Assembly (NCBI GenBank): GCA_905221605.1
Contig: CAJNDS010002457.1
Span: forward strand, 947,501 to 1,011,500
Origin: Symbiodinium natans
Taxonomy: Eukaryota; Sar; Dinophyceae; Suessiales; Symbiodiniaceae
Length of the DNA stretch: 64,000 nucleotides
Direction of reading: 5' to 3'
Part shown: positions 32,001 to 41,490 of the stretch, piece by piece
How positions within the stretch are numbered: the first letter of the stretch is position 1
Layout of the letters: the number at the start of each line of letters is the position of its first letter
Program-made: the position numbers and the translations under genes
The notes under the pieces: generated by a model
What the model was told of the DNA's origin: nothing
The model's database searches: none
The model's input: the letters and a program-made list of their open reading frames with translations, nothing else

Positions 32001-33870
32001 GGTTCTGGGCCCCCTTATGAAGTAACCAACCCCCAAATTGGTGCTCTTCTTATAATATGGTTACTGGGCTACCGAGTAATTAAGCTTTAAGGCCCTAACC
32101 CTCTTTAAAACAATAAAAACAATCAAGATTTATAGGGTTGTTGAGGGAGGAGGGTTCATGGGGGGTAGGGAAGCTTAGGGAGCCTTAAGGAATAGAAGGG
32201 AGTGTTAGGGAACCTTGGGTTACATACCCGCCTTGAACCCCAACCCTAAAGAACTCTATAAAAGATGGTACATGGCCACCCAGAGGAGCACGAGAGGGAA
32301 AACAAAGACGCCTGGTACCAAGCCGAGGCGTACCGATCAGCCTCTGGGCAGAGATAAGTATTGAAAGGGGAACTATGTGAGTAGTTTTCTAAATTCGGTT
32401 TTCCTTTTTACGGTCCCTGTATAGATAGTATGGCACCTTATAGAAGGACCCCCAACGGCGCCCCTACTTTAGAGAACTACCCATTTGTTGGTGGCTGTTC
32501 TGAGTTGCGGTTGCCTCTTGGGTTCCCAATGCGGCCATACATGCAATTAGGGTAGCGTAGCAAACCCTAAACCCTAAACCCCAAACCCTAATTAAACCCT
32601 AAACCCTAAACCCTCTTTTTTTCGGCTACCCTAGAGCATGAGGAGTCCACCCTAGGGTTTGGACTAGAATTGCCCCCCCAAAAGTTGTGGGACCCTAAAC
32701 CGGAAAGCCGAAAGAAGGGGTGACGCCCTTTTTCCCTAAACCCTAAACCCTAAACCCTAAACCCTAAACCCTAAACCCTAAACCCTAAACCCAAGATCTA
32801 TGCACACTAATCCTGGCCCTTGTTGCCGCCCAGGTGTCGCAAGCTGCTGGCCGTCTGCTGCGGCATCAGGCAGCCTCTCTTTGTTAGCCAGTCCCTAAAC
32901 CCTAAACCCTAAACCCTAAACCCTAAACCCTAAACCCTGAACCCTGAACCCTAAACCCTAAACCCTATAAACCCTAAACCCTAGTTATAACTAGAGTTGT
33001 AAGGGGGGGGCCGCTCAGAGTTGGGAGTTCAGGGTATAGGGCTTGGCTCGATGGTTCCCTAAACCCGAAGCACTGAACCTTTGGACACCTACAAGGAGCC
33101 CGCCCCCCCCCCCCCCCCCCCCCCCCCCCCGCCCCCCCTTGCAAGGACCCTAAACTGGGTAGTAAGGATCCTAACTTAGGTTGAAAGTCCCTGAACTATA
33201 CTTAGTATAGTAAGGCGGCCCCTCCTTGAAGAAACTGGCTAGGGGCTTGGGGAATGCAAGGCTACAAATCTCGATGCTAAACCCTAGTTTCTCGGCCATT
33301 ATCCCCCTCCCCCGCCAAACCAAAAACACGGTAATACCTAACCCCAACCCAAATCCGAACCCTAACCCTTCCCTTCATAGAATCCCTTGAGACACTTCTG
33401 TCCTATGCCCAGACCCTAAGCATCCCTAAACTCTAAACCCTAAAACCCAAAACCTAAAACTTAACACCTAAACCCAAGCCATAGAAAACCCCGAAGTCTT
33501 TCATTCCTTGTGGCGGCAGGCCGACTATGGCTGCCTACTGCTTTTGGACGGCCGCTTCGCGGGGGAGAGCCTCTGGGACTTAAGCACTTTAAAGGTCCAG
33601 GGTTTGGGGGTTTTGGGCTTCCCAACAGCCCTTAAACCAACCCTACGCCCTAAAACCCTAAACTGCTAGGCGGGTGGCAAAAAAACCTAAACCCTAAAAC
33701 CCTAAACCCTGAAGCCCTAAAGCCCTAAAGCCCTAAGCCCTAAAGCCCTAAACCCTAAACCCTAAACCCCCAAATTGCCCCTAAGCCCTAAAGCCTAAAG
33801 CCCTAAACCCTAAACACCGAGGCCCTCCGCAACAGCTTTCCCGGTGGCTGCAGCACCTGGGCTCCCCAGG
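29003..33870 (+). CDS. RAD3/XPD-family DNA helicase (FANCJ/RTEL1/CHL1-like), C-terminal half
   Basis: ATP-dependent 5'-3' DNA helicase of superfamily 2, nuclear genome maintenance by family. Motif IV region: VPNGKLFFFPSHEQL (family: G.L.FFPSY). Motif V: ALLAVMRGRCAEGADFK joined to DEAARAVV and VVGVPFPSLETEVQLKM (family: LLAVCRGK.SEG.DF...ARAVI..G.PFP). Motif VI: KDAWYQAEAYRS, VSQAAGRLLRHQ and ADYGCLLLLDGRFAGE (family: WY..QA.RA.NQA.GR.IRH..DYG...L.D.RF). Then QQLSRWLQHL. Exons: 29003-29091, 29331-29455, 30214-30300, 30749-30824, 31171-31194, 31528-31605, 32301-32339, 32834-32869, 33520-33568, 33822-33870. Five junctions fit GT/GC/GA donors with AG|G and rebuild the motifs exactly. Motifs I-III were not found; they may lie in 27-29 kb or further upstream. 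Subfamily not resolved. Confidence 0.8.
29331..29455 (+). CDS. Helicase exon (W...GLLDR)
   Basis: Encodes EQDAVRHWRRRGLLDRRKGG, matching the family stretch after motif IV. The minus strand is also open here. Ends at a truncated family F introner. Confidence 0.5.
29454..29495 (+). mobile_element. Introner family F, 3'-truncated
   Basis: CTACGAGTTGCTTAAGAACC and a C run, then A-rich sequence and a degenerate CCCTGAACCCTA. No matching right end found. Confidence 0.5.
29538..29620 (+). mobile_element. Introner family K, copy
   Basis: TCCCTTTTTGGGGGGTGCCC left, AGGGACCCCAAAAGGGACCA right. The same ends occur at 7262-7345 and 53681-53767. Confidence 0.6.
29671..29774 (+). mobile_element. Introner family G, copy 2
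   Basis: CTTAGTAGCTGCATAAGCAC left, TTCAGCAACTAAC right, inner GAAAGTGTACACTTTTTTTG as in the CDPK copy. Confidence 0.75.
30040..30200 (+). repeat. Telomere-variant tract (CCCTAAG)n
   Basis: About fourteen CCCTAAG units (30079-30165) flanked by CCCTAAA, a local expansion of a single variant. Confidence 0.9.
30214..30300 (+). CDS. Helicase exon (before motif V)
   Basis: Encodes SPEASAELVVQYRHPGQLFR, at the place of the family's F...I..YY segment. Confidence 0.5.
30447..30650. mobile_element. Introner-like element, GAGTGTATATA family, copy 2
   Basis: TGTTATTGGTGAGTGTATAT is followed by a second GTGAGTGTATATATTGGATG. Matches 9255 at the left. Right end unclear. Confidence 0.45.
30749..30824 (+). 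CDS. Helicase exon (motif V, first part)
   Basis: Encodes GAALLAVMRGRCAEGADFK. GA donor. Confidence 0.8.
31171..31194 (+). CDS. Helicase micro-exon (DEAARAVV)
   Basis: A 24-base exon with CGAG|G acceptor and GC donor. It exactly fills the gap between ADFK and VVGVPFP of the family. Confidence 0.7.
31397..31514 (+). repeat. Telomere-like (CCCTAAA)n tract in the helicase intron
   Basis: About sixteen units. An upstream GTCGTGG copy (31351) and the exon start GTCGTGG (31528) flank it. Confidence 0.92.
31528..31605 (+). CDS. Helicase exon (VVGVPFP)
   Basis: Encodes VVGVPFPSLETEVQLKMASR. Confidence 0.8.
31963..32076 (+). mobile_element. Introner family A, copy
   Basis: CTTGGTAGCTCAGTGGTGCC left, GGTTACTGGGCTACC right. 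Confidence 0.8.
32301..32339 (+). CDS. Helicase exon (WYQAEAYRS)
   Basis: Encodes NKDAWYQAEAYRS. GC donor. Confidence 0.75.
32834..32869 (+). CDS. Helicase exon (motif VI)
   Basis: Encodes VSQAAGRLLRHQ with the Q..GR..R signature. GC donor in the repeat CAGGC. Confidence 0.82.
33090..33229 (-). mobile_element. Introner family B, reverse, with a long C run
   Basis: TACAAGGAGCCC at one end, CCCCTCCTTG at the other, core in reverse orientation, about 30 C near the centre-left. Confidence 0.7.
33520..33568 (+). CDS. Helicase exon (DYG..LLDGRF)
   Basis: Encodes ADYGCLLLLDGRFAGE. GC donor. Confidence 0.82.
33822..33870 (+). CDS. Helicase exon (LSRWLQHL)
   Basis: Encodes PPQQLSRWLQHLGSP, joining as GES+PPQQ. 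3' end open. Confidence 0.6.
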
Positions 33871-33879
33871 GTTTACAGC

Positions 33880-35030
33880 AAACTCCAGAAAGTTGGAACA
33901 GGGTTTAGGGTTTAGGGTTTATGGTTTAGGGTTTAGGGTTTAGGGTTTAGGGTTTAGGGGTCTTCAGGATGATTAGAGGCGGGATTCCCTTCAGTGTAGC
34001 TGCTGGGGTATGGGCACAAAGATGTTCCAATTTTTTGGGAGTTTCCTGTAAGGTTGCAGGGTGCTAATTAAGGAGTTCTTGAATTTGGGAAGCTTCGGGT
34101 TTGGCAAACCCTACACCCTAAACCCTAAGCCTTAGACCCTAAGCCCTAAACCTTAGCCCTTAAACCCTGTAAACCCTATAAACCCTTATAGGCCTTAAAC
34201 CCCAAAACCTTAAACCCTATAAACCCTTATAGGCCTTAAGCCCTAAACCTTCAACCCTGTAAACCCTATAAACCCTGTAAACCCTATAAACCCTATAAAC
34301 CCTATAAACCCTGCAAACCCTAAGTCTAAAATTCAAACCTGTAGGCCCTGTCATCGCAAACCGGTGAGGCGCGAGATTCGGAGCCAGCGCCCGCGCGGGC
34401 GCGGCGCGCGGGGCGAGGTCACGAGTCGGTCCCTCGAGGCGCCCGACTTCGTTAGGGTTTAGGGTTTTGGGGTTTGGGGTTTAGGGTTTGGGATTTAGGG
34501 TTTAGGGTTTGGGGTTTAGGGTTTAGGGTTTAGGGGCAGTTTGGGGTTTTAGGGGCAGTGTAAGGTTTTAGGGTTTACAGGATTTTTGGGTTTCGGGGTC
34601 TAGGGATTTGGGGTTCAGGGTTTGGGCAGCTTTGGATTGAGGGTATGGGGTTGGGGTTTGGGGCTTGCGGTGTGGGGTTTACAGGGTTTGGGGTTCATAG
34701 GGTTTGGGGTGTATGTAGGGGTGCCGAAGACCTTTCCGCAGCTGACTTCAAGAGTCTGGGTTCAAAAAAGGTTTATAGCTACTAATTGCTTGAGAAACCC
34801 AAAAAGGAAAACATATTTTTCTTATAAGGGCAATATAGGGATGAATATTTTGTGTTTTTTAAGGTTCCTTAAGCCAGTAGTATAGATACCCTAAACCCTA
34901 AGCCCTAAGCCCTAAACCCTAAACCCTACATGGTTTCTAGGGTTTGGCTTGCATAAATGTAGGAAGTTCAGGGTTGAGATTGAGGGACGCTGCTGGTGCC
35001 TTTGCTCCAGGGCCAACTGCTTGCTTGAAG
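33880..35030. other. Tract-rich spacer
   Basis: Telomere-like tracts of both strands, CCCTATAAA variants (34160-34320), a GC-rich island (34365-34455) open in several frames, and a complete family F introner. Confidence 0.5.
34779..34881 (+). mobile_element. Introner family F, complete, TSD TATAG
   Basis: CTACTAATTGCTTGAGAAAC left, GGTTCCTTAAGCCAGTAG right; TATAG on both sides. Confidence 0.85.
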
Positions 35031-35044
35031 TTAGGCTTTAGGGT

Positions 35045-36190
35045 TTAGGGGAATAGTTAATCGAAGGAAGCTCTCCACTGGGGGGCTTTGGCAGTCATTG
35101 CCAGAGCACGAAGTCGTGTCCAAGCAGCGTGTCAGGAAGGTGCCCACGCGAAGTACACGGGTGGCTAAATGTAGCGGCCGGTGCACGGTCCAGAAGTTGA
35201 GATTGTCATAGACCTGAGCATATATGGGGGGGGTTTACGCCAATAAGGGACCCTAATATAGCCCTCATATTAGTAGGATCCCTTGCATACCGGACCCCAA
35301 AAGGGTACCCCTTATTCTGTAAGACTCCATATACCTGAGCGGTGCAGGAGGTGTCGGAGGATCTGAGCACCTTCTTCTTGCGGAATGAGACTGCGGCAGA
35401 GGGAGGAAACTGCATGTGCCGTTGTCCTATAAGGACAATGCTCACGGAGGTACACATAGGCATAAAGTCACGCATATGTCTTCGCACACGGGGGCACTTC
35501 TTCATTTCTGCGAATTCAGTGTAGACTTGGCCCCAGCGCGCATGTCCATTTCCATGCGGGCGCCGGAAATCGAGTGAACGAAGCTGCTTTGTGACAGCAC
35601 GCACAGCCAAACCATCCGAGCCCAGAATGCACCAGAGTCTGGTAGCCCAGGGGTACCCTGAAGCCTGTTTTGGGTTCTGTGTTCCCTTACAGTAAAGTAT
35701 CCAACCCCACAATATGGTTGCTGGGCTAACAGGGACTACAGAATCGACACGCCAGTCCGGCAAAAGGTTTTAGGGTTGTGGGGTTTAGGGTTTAGGGGTT
35801 AAGGACCCCTTGAACGGTTTGACATGACGGGGCAGTTTCACGCCATGGCGCTTCGCACCGCGTTGCTGTCTGCTATGGCGCTGATCGGCCGGCTGGATGC
35901 GATTGGAGTGCCTTTGCTACGATTTGCTTAAGAACACCACCCGCCCCCCCCCCCGCCCCACCCCTCCCCAATCGCCCTGATAAGGGAGATTTTTTTTGTT
36001 TGGGCGGGGGGGGGGGGGGGTTCTTAAGCAAATGATAGCTTGGCCCGGTTGGTGTGGCTACATGGCTTTCCTGCTTGCTCTCCACGAAAGCCCTGTTCAA
36101 GCCTGAACCTGTGCAGAGTTTGCACAACCGACCAGCTGAGGTCACCTTTCCTGCGTACCAGGACATTTTTTGCACCCGAACATGTGACAG
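35045..36190 (-). CDS. Possible minus-strand split gene, unknown
   Basis: Reading 36190 to 35045: VVQTLHRFRLEQGFRGEQ, then PAGRSAP after a family F element (35923-36034), then AVTKQLRSLDFRRPHGNGHA onward, crossing a family A element (35638-35732), and CTAQVYDNLNFWTVHRPL after removing an inverted-repeat element bounded by ACCTGAGC (about 35216-35340). The downstream frame stays open for about 150 codons. Rival + frames exist, all neighbouring genes are +, and no family is recognised. Confidence 0.3.
35216..35340 (-). mobile_element. Inverted-repeat element flanked by ACCTGAGC
   Basis: CATATATGGGG left, CCATAT right, ACCTGAGC directly repeated at both ends. Confidence 0.6.
35638..35732 (+). 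mobile_element. Introner family A, short copy
   Basis: CTGGTAGCCCAGGGGTACCC left, GGTTGCTGGGCTAAC right. Confidence 0.75.
35923..36034 (+). mobile_element. Introner family F with C/G hairpin arms
   Basis: GATTTGCTTAAGAACACCAC left, GGGTTCTTAAGCAAATGATA right, long C-rich and G-rich arms between. Confidence 0.8.
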
Positions 36191-36381
36191 CAGTGCAATA
36201 TGGGGGTTTACGAAATAGGGGCTCCTCGATCCCCAAATCTTAGTAGGATTCCCTCATCATCCCCGAATTTCGGAATTAGACTGCCGCCTGAGCCCAGAAT
36301 TGCAAACAGCTTTTGATTCGAAACACATCACATGAAAACAAGTCACAAGCATAGGACGCCCCGGGTCCTAATGAACATACC

Positions 36382-36487
36382 TTGGGATGTTCCCCCTTTA
36401 TACTAACAGTCCTGAATAGGGAATAGATAGTACCCTAATAAGCCCTCTTAATTACGGACTGTTAGTGTAAGGGGGAACGTCACAAAA
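36382..36487 (+). mobile_element. Introner family C, copy
   Basis: TTGGGATGTTCCCCCTTTAT left, AGTGTAAGGGGGAACGTC right. Confidence 0.75.
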
Positions 36488-36721
36488 TATGAGGCTAAGC
36501 AGCACTTAGTATTACAATAGACCCACGCCTCAAACTCCAAACTGAAACTGAAGTTCTGCTCGAGTTTGGAACCCTAAGTCTTAGAAACCCTAAACATCCA
36601 TTAGGATTTAGGGTTTACAGTAGGGTTTAGGGTTCCGGAGCCCTGAAGCAAAAATAGGGTTTAGGTTTTACCCTAAACCCTAAACCCTAAACCCTAAACC
36701 CTAAACCCTAAACCCTTTAGG

Positions 36722-37098
36722 GCTGCATCCTTGAAGGACCCCCAAACAGCCGAGCCGCCTCTACCGCATCCCAGAGGCCGGGAGGACGCCTTGGATTTGT
36801 TCGTAAATTTGGTGATATTCTTGAACCAAAAGTGTCTGGGGTTTAGGGAGTTTAAACAGGGCTTAGGGTTTAGGGTTTTCGGTGGTTTAGGGAGTTTCAA
36901 CAGGGTTAAGGCTTACATAGTTTTTTTTGTTGGGTTTCACCTGTACACTACGTTGTGCTTGTTTCTTCAAGTATAGAGGACACGTGGTTCTACATGAAGG
37001 TTTCTGGGTAGTTCTGAGTGTGGTTCGAAGTGCCCCAAAGAAGCTGACAGGCAGATCTACTTCCACTCGGCTTTCTTCTGGCTGGCTCTTCGGACTTG
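36722..37098 (+). other. Two exon-like islands, unknown
   Basis: 36722-36840 reads GREDALDLFVNLVIFLNQKC; 37020-37098 reads CPKEADRQIYFHSAFFWLAL and then TGA. The link between them is not shown. Confidence 0.3.
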
Positions 37099-37289
37099 AG
37101 TCTTTTTGGTTTCTGTAGAAACCACAATAAGGAGCCGCGAGCCTAAAAGGTAAACTAAACCCTAAACCCTAAACCCTAAACCCTAAACCCTAAACCCTAA
37201 ACCCTAAACCTTTTAGGTAAACTTTTAGGAGGGGTTCAGAAGTCAGTCAAGCCAAGGCGCCCGCTTATCATCGAACCCCAGGTATAACC

Positions 37290-37400
37290 TAGGATGCCCA
37301 GTAGTACCCGTATTCCCTTTTTGGGGGGTTTAGGTTCCCTTATAAACCCCTTTAAGAAAAAAAAAAGGGCACCCTTTTTAAGCCTAGGTTACTGTCTAGT
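37290..37400 (+). mobile_element. Introner family E-like copy
   Basis: CCTAGGATGCCCAGTAGTAC left, GCCTAGGTTACTGTCTAGTA right, inner AAAGGGCACCC. Confidence 0.55.
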
Positions 37401-37669
37401 AACTACCCATGAACCTGCAAGTAGGTACTTTGTAAACCCCGGAGCCAAGATTCATCGCCATGATTGAGAGACCATAAGGGCTTTTCGGGTTTAGGCCTTT
37501 AAGGTTGTAGCTTCTTTGGGGCTGTTAGGAAGAATTAAGCCGTATAAATCCCAGAACCCCTATAATTTAAGCCCTATCTATAAACGCCGCAAACCCTATA
37601 AACCCTACCCCTCAGAACCCATTTCCGACGCTTTCCTACCATTTGCTCTAGCCTTAAATCCTAAACCCT

Positions 37670-37880
37670 AAACCCTAAACCCTAAACCCTAAACCCTAAA
37701 CCCTAAACCCTAAACCCCTTCACAACGGCAGGCAGCTCAAAGCCCTGTGCCCTGCTCCCTGCAGTGCTTGGGGCAAACCTCACAGGCATACCGGTCACTC
37801 AGGGTTTAGGGTTTAGGGTTTAGGGTTTAGGGTTTAGGGTTTAGGGTTTAGGGTTTAGGGTTTAGGGTTTAGGGTTAGCG
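37670..37880. repeat. Opposed telomere-like tracts
   Basis: (CCCTAAA)n at 37665-37720 and (TTTAGGG)n at 37803-37876, facing each other around an 80 bp unique spacer. Confidence 0.85.
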
Positions 37881-38284
37881 AGGGGAGGGCTTCTAGGCTT
37901 GCTTGCTGGTCCTTAGCAGGGTTTTTAGGGTTTCGGGTTTGGGGTTTAGGGTTCAGGGGACGTCAGAGTGTCCTGGAGCGACAAGAAGTCTGCAGGCATT
38001 TAGCATGCATTTAAGGTTCACGGCGGAGCTGTGTGCTCCCGGGCGTGCCCCTCCTAAAAACCCTAAATGTCCTAAATCTTCAGAGCCCTAAAACCCCGAA
38101 CCCTTAGGCATCTGCCGCGAGATGCAGGTTCGCGTTTCTTTGTCCGTCTGTGGAGATGTTTTGGTGCGTGGTGCTTGTGTGTGTGATGAATTTCTTGTAT
38201 AGCACACCGGAGTGTGTAAGGTGCTACACTTGCCTCCCCAAAGGCCCTGAAGTACGTACTCATATACCCTGCAAGGTCGCTTGT

Positions 38285-38455
38285 GTGAAGCTCACGTCCT
38301 TCAAAAATGTCTGCCTACATCTTTGCGAACCCATGTTCTTTAAGCATTTCTGCCTACACCTTGGCGAAGCCCGTGTCCTGTAAGCATTCTGCCCCACATC
38401 TTGTTGAAGCCCTAAACCCTAAACCCTATGTCCTTTGAACGTGTCTGCTTCCATC
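38285..38455 (+). repeat. Imperfect tandem repeat, unit about 48 bp, split by a telomere-like tract
   Basis: TCTGCCTACACCTTGGCGAA-type units occur about four times. Between the third and fourth unit a CCCTAAACCCTAAACCCTA tract is inserted at a CCC already present. Confidence 0.65.
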
Positions 38456-38476
38456 TAAAGCTGCGGTGTCCTTCAG

Positions 38477-38540
38477 GCTACGGACTCTTGCCTGCACTTG
38501 TCCGCGATGCACCTGCAGCTCCTTGAGGCAAACACCGCTG
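38477..38540 (+). CDS. Possible first PNGase A exon
   Basis: Bounded by TTCAG|G and |GTGAGT; encodes [20 protein letters not shown]. Linked only by position. Confidence 0.4.
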
Positions 38541-41449
38541 GTGAGTGCCTGGAGCTTACAAAGAGGGCCCCCTAGCTGGAAGTAGAGTTGAGGACCCTAA
38601 ATTAGGCTGAGGTTATATAGGTCCCTTAACTATAGTTAGTATGGTAAAGGGGGGGCCCTCCTTGTAGGTGCTGAAGAGACAACGCCCGGGACGCTCTATG
38701 CTCACGAAAGGCTTCGAGCTTCATTGGTACTCTGAACTTCCTTGCAACTAAACCCTAAACCCTAAACCCTAAGCCCTAAGCCCTAAGCCCTAAAGGCTGG
38801 GCTTCCTACCCAGTAAGTGCCCAGCACTTGTACTTCGAGCAGGAGCTGTGCGACTTAGGACAGGTTGTTCGGTCGTGGTTCGAGCCGCCAGACGACGAGA
38901 GCGCATGCCCCTGCAGCTGGACGGCACTTTAGATGAGCATTGTTTAGGGTTTAGGGTTTAGGGTTTAGCCAGTCGGCCTACAGCAGCGGGGGTTGAGCTC
39001 CCTTTCATGCCCTGTAATCATTCCACTACTTCCGCAGCGAGCCAGGTGCGAATCTAGCTGTGTTACACATACATACATACATACATACATACATACATAC
39101 ATACATACATACATACATACATACATACATACATACAGACATACATACATACACACATACATATGTGTATATACATATATACATGTGTATATACACATAA
39201 ATTGTGTGTATATATATATGTATATATATATATATACATATTTATAGTTCTACTCATGTTTTCTTCATTTGTTTTTGTATTAATATATAAAGGTATAAGC
39301 ATTCAAGTATACATACAAGTCCTCAAGCAATGAGTCGAGCACCCCTGCACCTGGCGCCAAAGGCACGCGCAGTCTCTCCGAGACCTGCTGGTCACAGGTG
39401 GTGCTGCTGCCAGGACCTCGGACTTGAGGGGTTTAGGGTTTAGGGTTTAGGGTTTAGGGTTTAGGGTTTAGGGTTTAGGGTTTGTCTTGCTTGCTTCTTT
39501 GCATCTCAGGCCGGAGCCTCAGCAGTCCTGGGCTCAAAAAGGGTCTAGGCCTTAGGGTTTCGGGTCAGGGTTCGTGTTTGCAGGAGGGGGCCCTTTACTC
39601 TAGTCAAGGGATGCAAAACCGAAGATCGGATCCTGAAACCCAATTTGCGGTCCTATCTAGCTCATGGTGGGCTCGCGCCATGTCAAGCTTGCCCCCCCAC
39701 CATCTTTTGACAGGGCCGGTAGCTGTACCGACTCAGGTTGGACATGTACATGATAAGTAGGTATCTATGTATGTACATGATAAGTGTGTATCTATATATA
39801 TAAATACACATATGTATACATGATAAGTACGTAATCCACACAGTACTAGTCTCCATACCAGGATGGGCTATTAGGACATGAAATAAACCCGAACAAGGAC
39901 CTTTTCAGGGGTTTCAGGCTCGCCTAGTCCATCCTCGTATACCTACTTGTTATAAAACCAGCAAACCCTATAAACCTTAAACAAATGCTATACAAGCCAT
40001 ATATACGCCGTCTGTAGACCCTACATAAACCCTATAATCCCTAAACCCTAAACAAATGCTATATAAAACCTTATGTAAACCCTAAATACACCCTTAAAAC
40101 AAACCCCATAATCCCTAAACCCTAAACCTTAATCCCTAAATCCTGAGTAGCAAAGCCAGGTTCGATGGCAGCGTGAAGGGTGTTCAGTTCGATCGCTTCG
40201 GCGCGGTGTGGTTTCGCGGCGTCGTGCCCTGCCCATGTCTTTTGATGTAATAAGCCCTAAACGCTATACCCTAAACCCTAAGCTGTCTGTTGTGTTAATG
40301 AAGTTATGGCTCTTGTGTGATTAGGTTTGTATAGCCCCCTGAGGCCCACCTAACATCCTGTACGATCGTCTGAACTTTGGCTCTAGTAAGGCAGACCCTT
40401 TCCCCGTAAACGCTTGCGAAACGGGTGGGAAAAAAGCACTAAGCCCTAAGTCGGATCTGGGCAGTTTGACAGTTTGGCCCGCGCAGAGAGGTTTTCGGGT
40501 CCATCGGCTTGTGACATGTAAGCCTGCAAGTAGGATTTCTAGGCGCTTCCTTACTCTTGGGTTTAGGGTTTAGGGTTCAGGGCTTAGGGTGTAGGGTCTA
40601 GGGTCTATAGGGTCTATAGGGTTTAGGGTTTAGGGCCTAGGAGCTGCTGCGAACAACCACCCCCGAGCCCTCCCTGTCGGGCATCACCTGGCATGTGGAG
40701 CGGGACATAACCGACTTCCAGATGCTTGGCAGGGGTTTCGGGTTTAAGGGTTTAGGGTTTAGGTTTAGGGTTCAGGGTTTAGGGTTTAGGGCACTGGTAT
40801 GGTTCGGGGAGGCATTGGGGAGTTCGTAAGATGTGGCAGGGCTCTGCTTGCAAGAGTTTGTCAAAGACAGGGGTCTCATGTCTGCTTCCCGATTTTTTGA
40901 GTGGCTTTTGCTTGTAGTCTTGTGAGGGTCAAATGCTGCCATCCTGAACGGGAGAGACTGTCAACGATACCCAGATCCTTTTCTAAAAGCCATAGTGTTG
41001 CGATGGTGTCCTGCATCTTATACTCATTCAGAAAATGACAGTGCACAGCCATAATCATACATAACCATATTAAGACTGCGCATGTCACAGAAGAATAGTG
41101 CACGCAAAGTCCCCCGCTCCCCACGCCAACCCAGGCAGCTCTTTCGCACAGGCGGTGAGATGATTCTGATGCTTGGCAAGGTCCTCAAACCAGGAAACTT
41201 CCGACAAGGTGACACCAGTTGACGCAGATAGAAGGTCCAAGATATGGCACCGATGGCACCTCAACTAGTTTAAGCATTTAGAGAACTGACCAAGTCGCGT
41301 CGAGCTTCGTTTGCCACTCTTTCGTCCAAGGATGATCCCGAACATCGTCGATCCGACCTACACCGGAGCGCTGCCCGTCAGACGTCTTGTTGATTCCTTT
41401 CTTTGCCGCCGCCTCACAGGTCGGCTCGCGCCGATGAAGATTCGATTCC

Positions 41450-41490
<41 letters not shown>

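Noticed and set aside
35206-35763. 185-codon minus ATG frame as one uninterrupted gene
   Set aside because: It runs through two inverted-repeat elements that look like introns, so the ATG and both ends belong to element sequence. Only the inner part is kept as a doubtful exon.
38965-39302. Tyr/Cys/Met and Thr/His/Ile repeat frames on both strands
   Set aside because: Translation of the ACAT microsatellite and neighbouring AT repeats.
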